Assembly: GCA_045541915.1 (NCBI GenBank)
Contig: JAZQJZ010000036.1
Coordinates: forward strand, 24,396-88,395
Reading direction: 5' to 3'
Length of the DNA: 64,000 nucleotides
Source of the DNA: RGIG5579 sp045541915
GTDB taxonomy: Bacteria; Bacillota; Clostridia; Oscillospirales; SIG627
Shown: in pieces, positions 57,944 through 64,000 of the stretch
Layout of the letters: every line of letters starts with the position of its first letter
Numbering within the stretch: the stretch's first letter is position 1
Program-made: the position numbers and the translations under genes
The notes under the pieces: generated by a model
What the model was told of the DNA's origin: nothing
Databases searched by the model: none
Seen by the model: only the letters and a program-made list of their open reading frames with translations

Positions 57944-59760
57944 ACGGTAATTTTTCCAGAATGATGCTGCCCAGCTCTCCCAAGTCCAATCAGAGCACCG
58001 CAGAATTTCACTATCACGGACCCAATATCTTCCTTCGTTTGGGAAAATACCTGATCCATTTTGCCTGGACCGCACTGTTTGCCATTGGACTGGTCTTTGT
58101 TTCCAACATTCTTGCCCTGATCGGCCCGGATCTTTCCGGCAAGGCCATTGATGCCATTGGATACGATACCGCCACCGGCACGGCCAATGTGGATTTTGAT
58201 ACCGTTTTCCGTTACTGCGGATATATGATCCTCTTTTACATTCTCTCCGCCATTCTGTCCTATATTCTTTCCGTTGTCATGACCCGCCTTTCCCAGAAGA
58301 TCACGAGGAAATTGAGAAAGGAAGTGTTCGATCGGCTCCTCTCTCTTCCGGTGGGGTATTTTGACAAGCTTCAGGCAGGCGATGTCATCAGCCGCTTTTC
58401 CTATGACATTGACACCATCAATACCTCTCTGACCAGTGACCTTTTGCAGATCTTCACCTCACTGATCACCGTAACCGGCGCCTTTATTATGATGGCATCC
58501 ATTTCCTGGCAGATGCTTCTGGTATTCCTGATCACCTTGCCTTTTTCTGTTTTTGTCACGGTGCGCCGAACCAAAAAGGTTCGTCCCCTGTTCCGGGCAA
58601 GAAGTGCAGAATTGGGAATGCTCAGCGGTTATACCGAGGAAGCGCTCTCCGGCGCCAAGACCATCAAGGCTTACGGAAAAGAAGAAGCCTTTTCCAAGCG
58701 TTACGACGTACGGAACGAATCTGCCCGCGAGGCTACTTACAAGGCGGATTTCCAAGGTGCGACCTTGGGTCCTGTGATCAATTTCATCAATAACCTTTCC
58801 ATTTCCATCATCAGTGTTACCGGCGCGTGCTTTTTCGTATCGGGAATGCTGACCTTGGGTAACATTTCTTCCTTTATTCTCTACGGACGAAAGTTTTCCG
58901 GGCCCATCAATGAGTTTTCCACCATTATCTCGGATCTGCAAAGCTTAAGAAGCGCCGCCGAGCGAGTATTTTCCTTGATGGACGAGGCTCCGGAAAAAGA
59001 GGACGACAAGGACGCCGTTGCCCTGGAGCATGTAAAGGGTGAAATTGAATTTCAGCACGTTCGTTTTTCCTATGATCCCAGCCGCGTGATCATCCACGAT
59101 CTTTCTCTGAAGGTGCCCGCCGGAACCACCGTTGCCATTGTGGGTCCCACCGGCGGCGGCAAGACCACCATTGTAAATCTTCTGATGCGCTTTTACGACC
59201 ATCAGTCGGGAAATATCCTTTTGGACGGAATCCCCATTCAAAAGATCCGTCGGGACGATCTGCGCCGCGCCTGGACCATGGTGCTTCAGGAAACCTGGCT
59301 CATGGGCGGAACGGTGGCGGAAAACATTGCCTACGGTGCTGAAAATGCCACTCGAGAGGAAATCGAACAGGCGGCAAAGAATGCCGGGATCCACAAATTC
59401 ATTCTTTCTCTCCCCCAAGGGTATGACACCCGGATGGAAGACGGAGGACTGAATATTTCCAAAGGACAAAAGCAGCTTCTCACCATCGCCCGGAGTATGC
59501 TTTCCCAAGCAAAAATGCTGATTCTGGACGAGGCCACCAGCAACGTGGATACCCGAACGGAAATCAAGATCGAACGGGCCATGCTCAAGCTGATGGAGGG
59601 CAAAACCTGCTTTGTCATTGCCCACCGCCTTTCTACCATCAAAAATGCCGATCTGATCATGGTGGTCAAGGACGGCGATGTGATCGAAATGGGAACCCAC
59701 CGTTCCCTTTTGGATCAAAATGGCTTTTATGCCGAGCTTTACCGTTCTCAATACGCTTAA
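57940..59760 (+). CDS. ABC exporter half-transporter with catalytic ATPase
   Basis: 606 aa: exporter membrane domain (~30-345) and ATPase domain. Walker A GPTGGGKTTIV (~402), Q-loop VLQETWLMGGTVAENIAYG, Walker B MLILDEATSNVDTRTE with the catalytic Glu, H-loop VIAHRLST. Its signature, NISKGQKQL, departs from LSGGQ, as expected for the partner whose signature faces the degenerate site. The two genes overlap by 4 bp and should form one heterodimer exporting drugs, peptides or lipids. Confidence 0.93.
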   Translation: MNGNFSRMMLPSSPKSNQSTAEFHYHGPNIFLRLGKYLIHFAWTALFAIGLVFVSNILALIGPDLSGKAIDAIGYDTATGTANVDFDTVFRYCGYMILFYILSAILSYILSVVMTRLSQKITRKLRKEVFDRLLSLPVGYFDKLQAGDVISRFSYDIDTINTSLTSDLLQIFTSLITVTGAFIMMASISWQMLLVFLITLPFSVFVTVRRTKKVRPLFRARSAELGMLSGYTEEALSGAKTIKAYGKEEAFSKRYDVRNESAREATYKADFQGATLGPVINFINNLSISIISVTGACFFVSGMLTLGNISSFILYGRKFSGPINEFSTIISDLQSLRSAAERVFSLMDEAPEKEDDKDAVALEHVKGEIEFQHVRFSYDPSRVIIHDLSLKVPAGTTVAIVGPTGGGKTTIVNLLMRFYDHQSGNILLDGIPIQKIRRDDLRRAWTMVLQETWLMGGTVAENIAYGAENATREEIEQAAKNAGIHKFILSLPQGYDTRMEDGGLNISKGQKQLLTIARSMLSQAKMLILDEATSNVDTRTEIKIERAMLKLMEGKTCFVIAHRLSTIKNADLIMVVKDGDVIEMGTHRSLLDQNGFYAELYRSQYA

Positions 59761-59772
59761 AACGGACCTTTC

Positions 59773-59806
59773 ATCGGGCAGGACTGACCTGCCCGATTCT
59801 TTTTTC
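59773..59806 (+). terminator. Terminator of the marR-ABC operon
   Basis: A 10-bp perfect stem (59773-59782 with 59788-59797) then TCTTTTTTCT. Confidence 0.88.
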
Positions 59807-59817
59807 TCTAAAAAATC

Positions 59818-59846
59818 TTTACTTCTTTCTTTTCTTGGAGTATCAT
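59818..59846 (+). promoter_or_regulatory. Sigma-A promoter of the LRR lipoprotein gene
   Basis: TTTACT (59818-59823), 17-base spacer, TATCAT (59841-59846), ~33 nt before the ATG. Confidence 0.55.
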
Positions 59847-59878
59847 AGATTCAAGAAAACAAACGGAAAGGGAACCAC

Positions 59879-60838
59879 ATGAAAAAGCCTTATTTTCTTT
59901 TTCTCCTTTTGCCCTGTCTTTTGTTGACCGCCTGTGTCAAGGAAAGCCCGGAGCCGCTTTATCACCCTGAAACCCAAGCCCCCGAAACCCGGGAAGCACT
60001 GGGCACAAAGGAGCACAATGGCATCATCTATCAGATGTATAATGACAACACCTGCGAGATCATCGAGGCCGATTCCGATGTGCTCAGCCAGGGGACTCTT
60101 TCCTTGCTGAATTCCTATGACGATCACCCGGTGGTTGCCATTGCCGACGAGGTGTTCCAGGACGCCTCCGCTACCCAGGTCCTGTTGCCGGAGAAATTAC
60201 AGCGGATCGGCGACCGGGCCTTTGAGCGTTGCCCCCTTCTTTGGCTGAAATTCCCGGATTCTCTCACAGAAATCGGCGAAGAAGCCTTTTCCGGCTGCAG
60301 CCGGGTAGAAACGATCACCTTTGGCAAAGGACTGACAGAAATTCCCACCGGCGCCTTTTTCGGATGCCGGAGTCTCAAAGAGCTTACCCTGCCGGAAGGG
60401 ATCCGGTCCATCGGAGAAGAGGCCTTCGGTGATACCGTCGGCTTAGAGCAGATCTTGCTTCCCTCTACCCTGACCCACATCGGCCCCTTTGCCTTTTGGC
60501 ATTGCGGAACCGAATCCCTTTCCTTTTCCATTCCCCCTTCCGTTGAAACCATCGGTGTTTCTGCCTTTGATCAGACCGCCTGGCTGAACGGCTGGACGGA
60601 GGGCTTTCTTGTAGTGGGAGACGGCATCCTTCTGCGCTATGTCGGCACGGACAAGGCCGTCACCGTTCCCGACGGAGTCAAATACCTTTCCAACGCCTTC
60701 GATTCTTCTTCCGTTGTGACCCTCACCTTACCCGATTCCGTGGAAGGAGCCGCAAAGGATGCCCTGGCAAACACATGCGTGGCGCAGATCCACTACAACG
60801 GACAAAGCCAGGAGATCCTTTCTCTTCTTGCCCGATAA
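59879..60838 (+). CDS. Lipoprotein with BspA-type leucine-rich repeats
   Basis: 319 aa. Signal peptide with lipobox LTAC (Cys 19). Residues ~80-310 hold about eight LRR_5 (BspA/TpLRR) repeats of ~23 residues, for example FPDSLTEIGEEAFSGCSRVE and LPEGIRSIGEEAFGDTVGLE, each with the IGxxAFxxC core. Such surface proteins mediate adhesion or protein binding. The next gene begins 13 bp later with its own AAAAGGAG, so co-transcription is likely. Confidence 0.9.
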   Translation: MKKPYFLFLLLPCLLLTACVKESPEPLYHPETQAPETREALGTKEHNGIIYQMYNDNTCEIIEADSDVLSQGTLSLLNSYDDHPVVAIADEVFQDASATQVLLPEKLQRIGDRAFERCPLLWLKFPDSLTEIGEEAFSGCSRVETITFGKGLTEIPTGAFFGCRSLKELTLPEGIRSIGEEAFGDTVGLEQILLPSTLTHIGPFAFWHCGTESLSFSIPPSVETIGVSAFDQTAWLNGWTEGFLVVGDGILLRYVGTDKAVTVPDGVKYLSNAFDSSSVVTLTLPDSVEGAAKDALANTCVAQIHYNGQSQEILSLLAR

Positions 60839-60851
60839 AAAGGAGCCTTTT

Positions 60852-61250
60852 ATGATTTTGATTGTTTGTGTGGACGATGGTGAGGGAATCCTGTTCTTCG
60901 GCAAGCGGCAAAGCCAGGATCGGCTTCTCCGCCAGAGGGTGCTTCAAATGAGCGAAAAATCCCGTCTCCTTGTCACCCCTTACACCGCAAAGCAATTTGA
61001 CGGCGCCCCGGTCACCGCAAGCTCTGATCCGGTTTCCCTTGGCGAAAAGGGAGATTTTTACTTTGCAGAGGACGGAGAAATTCCCACAGACGGCATTGAA
61101 AGGATCGTGCTTTATCGCTGGAACCGCCGCTATCCGGCAGATCGCTTTTTTCATTTGGACCAATACCGCACCCGGCTTCTCTCTCGGAAGGATTTTCCCG
61201 GTTCCTCCCACGAAAATATTACCGAAGAAATTTATGAGGTGTTGAAATGA
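60852..61250 (+). CDS. Small conserved Clostridia protein of unknown function
   Basis: 132 aa, soluble. It matches in outline a compact family seen in Ruminococcaceae-type genomes and sometimes mislabelled ribonuclease Z: MILIVCVDDGEGILFFGKR, SRDR-like QSQDRLLRQRVLQMS, and IERIVLYRWNRRYPADRFF, then FPGSSHENITEEIYE. It has no metallo-beta-lactamase motif, so RNase Z is wrong. AAAAGGAG precedes the ATG at 60852. Its stop overlaps the nuclease start, so translation is coupled. Confidence 0.8.
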   Translation: MILIVCVDDGEGILFFGKRQSQDRLLRQRVLQMSEKSRLLVTPYTAKQFDGAPVTASSDPVSLGEKGDFYFAEDGEIPTDGIERIVLYRWNRRYPADRFFHLDQYRTRLLSRKDFPGSSHENITEEIYEVLK

Positions 61251-62317
61251 AACAATCCCGGATCCTGTTCAGCCTCCTTCTGGCCCTCCTTCTTCTCTTT
61301 TCCGCCTGCGGCCTTCCTCCAACACCGCCGGAAACGGAAGAGGAATTCCTTTCCGAAACCCTTTCGGATCAAAAAGCCACTCTGGAAAACAAAACCCAAG
61401 AAGAGAGCGCCGACCAAACGGGAAAGGCGGAAAATAAACCTGACCCTGCGCCGGAGCATAACTCCAACCAAGTGCCGGAAAAAAAGCCGGATCGCTTTGA
61501 CCCTTCTTCTCTTCCCTCTTATACCGGAAGCCCCTTTGCCATTATTCACGAAAATGTGCCCTTCTTCACTCCGGAGGAATGTACTACCACCTCCTTTGAG
61601 TCCTATGCACCGCTGGATGCCCTGGGACGGTGCGGCGTGACAATAGCTTCCATCGGAAAAGATCTTATGCCCACCCAGGAGCGCGACTCCATCGGCCAGG
61701 TGAAGCCCACCGGCTGGCACACGGTAAAATATGATCTGGTGGATGGAAAATATCTGTATAACCGTTGCCATCTCATTGGCTTTCAGCTTACCGGAGAAAA
61801 TGCCAACACGAAAAATCTCATCACCGGAACCCGGTATCTGAACGTAGAGGGAATGCTTCCTTTTGAAAATATGGTAGCAGACTTTGTGAAGGAAACCGGG
61901 TACCATGTAATGTATCGGGTAACACCGGTCTTTTCCGGCAACGATCTTCTGGCAAAGGGCGTTTTGATGGAAGCTCTTTCGGTGGAAGACAAGGGAGAGG
62001 GCATCTCCTTTTGCGTGTTCTGCTTTAACGTGCAGCCCGGTATTGATATTTCATACGCCACCGGCGCCAGCTCCCTTGCTGCCACGCCTCCTGTTACCAC
62101 AACCAAGACAGTCACCACTACCACCAAGGCGGTCACCACCACGACCTCTTCCCAGGAACAGACCTTTCATTATATTCTCAATACCAATTCCAAGAAGATC
62201 CATTACCCCTCCTGCCATTCTGCCGCCCGGATTTCACCGGAAAATCGCCGGGAATCCTCCTTATCCCTAGAATCTCTTCTCGGCCAGGGGTATACCACCT
62301 GCGGAAACTGTTTTTAA
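61247..62317 (+). CDS. Secreted DNA/RNA non-specific endonuclease lipoprotein (NucA-like)
   Basis: 356 aa. Signal peptide and lipobox FSAC (Cys 21), then a Glu/Pro/Lys-rich disordered linker (~25-85). Nuclease domain ~90-265 with YNRCHLIGFQLTGENANTKN and LITGTRYLNVEGM, the DNA-entry/NucA-type active site (DRGHL normally; here NRCHL, keeping the His). A Thr-rich linker (~280-305) leads to a C-terminal cysteine motif, KIHYPSCHSAARISPENR ... GYTTCGNC, like the small Ada-type zinc domains appended to secreted nucleases. Role: extracellular DNA degradation for nucleotides or uptake. Confidence 0.88.
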   Translation: MKQSRILFSLLLALLLLFSACGLPPTPPETEEEFLSETLSDQKATLENKTQEESADQTGKAENKPDPAPEHNSNQVPEKKPDRFDPSSLPSYTGSPFAIIHENVPFFTPEECTTTSFESYAPLDALGRCGVTIASIGKDLMPTQERDSIGQVKPTGWHTVKYDLVDGKYLYNRCHLIGFQLTGENANTKNLITGTRYLNVEGMLPFENMVADFVKETGYHVMYRVTPVFSGNDLLAKGVLMEALSVEDKGEGISFCVFCFNVQPGIDISYATGASSLAATPPVTTTKTVTTTTKAVTTTTSSQEQTFHYILNTNSKKIHYPSCHSAARISPENRRESSLSLESLLGQGYTTCGNCF

Positions 62318-62408
62318 AAAACAAACGTCCAAAAACGCCTTCTTTTCTTTTTGAAATAAAGAAAACAGCCTCTCTTTTCGAATCTGTCAAGGTTTCTTCC
62401 AAAACCTC

Positions 62409-62436
62409 TTGAAAACCGAACAAAAGAGCGTACAAT
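62409..62436 (+). promoter_or_regulatory. Sigma-A promoter of the MFS transporter gene
   Basis: TTGAAA (62409-62414), 16-base spacer, TACAAT (62431-62436), ~40 nt before the ATG. A small GTTTCC/GGAAAC hairpin lies in the leader. Confidence 0.6.
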
Positions 62437-62476
62437 TGTAACAGTTTCCAAGAGGAAACAATCAACGGAGGGCTTT

Positions 62477-63763
62477 ATGAAACTGGTCTTGTTTTGTAAA
62501 AATATGAAAGATTGGCTCAAAACCAATTATCACTGGGTCATCGCCGGAATCACGCTTTTGATGATGTTTTTTCACGGCGGCGCCGCCAATAATTTTTCCA
62601 GCCTCCACCTGGTCCCCTTATCCGAGCACCTGAATACAAACCGTTCCACGGTGGCACTTGCTCTTTCCGGAAAAAACTTTGCCTCTTTTGCTTTCACCTT
62701 CTTTTCCGGCTTTCTCATTGAAAAATTCGGTTCCCGGATCACCGCCACTACCGGTCTTCTGGTGGCCTTTATTGCCTATTTTATTCTGGGCTCTGCAAAC
62801 AGCTTTCCCGCCATTGTCATCGGCGGACTTCTCATCGGTCTGACCTATGGATTCTGTTCCACTGCCGCCGCGTCTCAGATTGTAAGAACCTGGTTCCACA
62901 AATATGCCGGAACGGTTCTGGGCATGGTAACCGCCGCCACCGGCATTGGCGGAAGCGCAATGTGCCTGATCCAAACCGGTATGATGGATGCCTTCTCCTG
63001 GCGCGCCTCCTTTTACACCGCCGGCGCTCTGTGCGGCATTCTTTTCGTGATCAGCGCCCTTTTCCTTCGCAGTCGGCCTCGGGATAAAGGCCTTGTGCCT
63101 TTGGGCGAGGGAGAGGAGATCATCGGCAGAAAACGCCGCATTTCTCAAAATGTCATTCCCGGCCTTACGATGAATCATCTGGCTCGCCGCCCTGCCTTTT
63201 ACACGATGCTTTTGGCAACCTTTTTGGCCAGTTTTTCCCAATATCTCATTTTCTCCGTGGTTCGTCCCTTCCTGTTGGATTGCGGCTATTCCTCCGGCCA
63301 GGCCTCCGGTACGACCAGTGCTATGATGCTTCTTCTCACCGGCGCCAAAATGGTTTCCGGATTCTTAAGTGACCAATGGGGCGCAAAAAAAGTGGGCATT
63401 GCCTGCGCCATTTTCAGTGTGATCAGTTCCGTTCTGCTTGCCACCTCCAACAGCTTTTCTATGGCCGTAGTTGCCATTGTCTTTTATTCCTTTGCCTTGC
63501 CCCTTCTTTCCATTGTTCCCCCTTTGATGGCCTTTTCCTTATTTGGCTACCGTGCGCAGGCTCAATACACCGGTATTTTTGTAGCCATGCTCAGCGCTGC
63601 CGGCTTTGCCGGAGAGTATCTCACCAATTTCATTCACGATATGGCGGGAACCTATCGCGTCTCCTTCTGGTTGGCTGCCGCCTTGGCCGTGGTTGCCATC
63701 GTGTTCCAGCTGGTTTCCTTCCGTCTGGCGGAAAAGGACAAAAAGCTTTCCGAAGCCCAGTGA
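62477..63763 (+). CDS. MFS transporter (OFA-like)
   Basis: 428 aa, 12 membrane helices. N-terminal NYHWVIAGITLLMMFFHGGA; the loop 2-3 motif is FSGFLIEKFGSRI (GxLxDRxGxR type); central cytosolic loop RPRDKGLVPLGEGEEIIG; second half GFLSDQWGAKKVG; tail AEKDKKLSEA. Family members import or export carboxylates such as oxalate/formate, but the substrate cannot be inferred. The ATG at 62477 has GGAGGGCTTT. The intact relative of the deleted gene at 5052-5328. Repeat element B begins ~30 bp downstream. Confidence 0.92.
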   Translation: MKLVLFCKNMKDWLKTNYHWVIAGITLLMMFFHGGAANNFSSLHLVPLSEHLNTNRSTVALALSGKNFASFAFTFFSGFLIEKFGSRITATTGLLVAFIAYFILGSANSFPAIVIGGLLIGLTYGFCSTAAASQIVRTWFHKYAGTVLGMVTAATGIGGSAMCLIQTGMMDAFSWRASFYTAGALCGILFVISALFLRSRPRDKGLVPLGEGEEIIGRKRRISQNVIPGLTMNHLARRPAFYTMLLATFLASFSQYLIFSVVRPFLLDCGYSSGQASGTTSAMMLLLTGAKMVSGFLSDQWGAKKVGIACAIFSVISSVLLATSNSFSMAVVAIVFYSFALPLLSIVPPLMAFSLFGYRAQAQYTGIFVAMLSAAGFAGEYLTNFIHDMAGTYRVSFWLAAALAVVAIVFQLVSFRLAEKDKKLSEAQ

Positions 63764-63789
63764 TCAAAAAGGAAAATCCCGCAAAACAA

Positions 63790-64000
63790 AACGAAAAAAA
63801 GGATGCTTTGCGAGACTTCTCATAAGGAAGTCTCGCAGTTTTATTCGCCAAGGCGAGTGATATTGCTTCGCAGTTATATGATGCTTTTGCATCGTGATAT
63901 TGTCCTACGGACAGTTTTTAGGGCGAATAAAATATCACTACGACCAGAGGGAGTAATATCACTTTCACAAAGTGAAAATATCACTCTTTGCACAGCAAAG
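63790..64000. repeat. Multi-hairpin repeat element (copy B, runs off the window)
   Basis: Begins with an A-tract and the hairpin at 63810-63836, then the same order of modules as copy A read on its minus strand: TTCGCC...GGCGA, TGCTTCGCA, GATGC...GCATC, TGTCC...GGACA, a GGCGAATA return arm, then stem-variable hairpins each separated by AATATCAC. Stem sequences change on both arms relative to copy A (for example TTTCAC/GTGAAA for TTTGCC/GGCAAA). No coding frame. The right end is not in the window. Confidence 0.8.

Noticed and set aside
60759..61250. Ribonuclease Z
   Set aside because: The name is sometimes attached to this small family, but there is no HxHxDH metallo-beta-lactamase motif and the protein is far too short.

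Overview
The window looks like chromosome from an endospore-lineage member of the Bacillota, class Clostridia (an Oscillospirales or Christensenellales-like gut organism is my guess; the order is not established). Supporting signs: sigma-A promoters with consensus boxes, strong AGGAGG-type ribosome binding sites, a T-box ahead of pheST, a SpoVM homologue, a SpoIID-like multi-PG-binding protein, Lgt plus many lipoproteins, type-3 ProS, and large extracellular solute-binding proteins. No rRNA, tRNA, integrase, transposase or CRISPR array was seen.

Layout. 1-5.3 kb: the 5' part of a very large solute-binding protein (minus strand, runs off the left edge), mnmA, rnhA and the collapsed remnant of an MFS transporter. 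5.4-11.5 kb: a compact six-gene podovirus-like structural cassette (portal, scaffold, coat, connector, nozzle-like protein, coiled-coil protein) with no terminase, tail-spike, lysis or integration genes, divergent from a lysR gene. 12.6-13.0 kb: a multi-hairpin repeat element with 15-bp terminal inverted repeats; a relative starts at 63.8 kb and runs off the right edge. 13.0-20.9 kb: a seven-gene minus-strand operon of two M16 peptidase-like genes, lgt, folD and three consecutive lipoproteins with trigger-factor/FKBP architecture.

21.2-27.5 kb: central metabolism. GTP-type and ATP-type PEP carboxykinases sit 1.7 kb apart, separated by an XRE repressor and a membrane protein with a palindromic operator; a lipid kinase and an HPr-like protein lacking the phosphorylatable His follow. 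27.7-34.4 kb: a plus-strand run of a flavoprotein, a DUF2344 protein, proS and the complete nadABC pathway. 34.4-39.2 kb: spoVM and a small hydrophobic gene, an FeS/FAD oxidoreductase, a hypothetical protein and the SpoIID/PG-binding protein. 39.3-40.5 kb: ECF transporter S component and a Fur-family regulator, with a 122-bp-period repeat between them.

40.6-47.7 kb: a six-gene surface polysaccharide operon (three related GT2s, a Wzy-like polymerase/ligase, a Wzx-like flippase, a GT4). 47.7-51.5 kb: T-box-controlled pheST. 51.6-59.8 kb: a solute-binding lipoprotein, dUTPase, an NhaC-type antiporter, and a MarR-controlled heterodimeric ABC exporter. 59.9-63.8 kb: an LRR lipoprotein, a small conserved protein, a NucA-like secreted nuclease and an intact MFS transporter resembling the remnant at 5 kb.

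The least explained items are the capsid cassette and the multi-hairpin repeat family. All identifications come from reading the sequence and from family knowledge; no database search was run.
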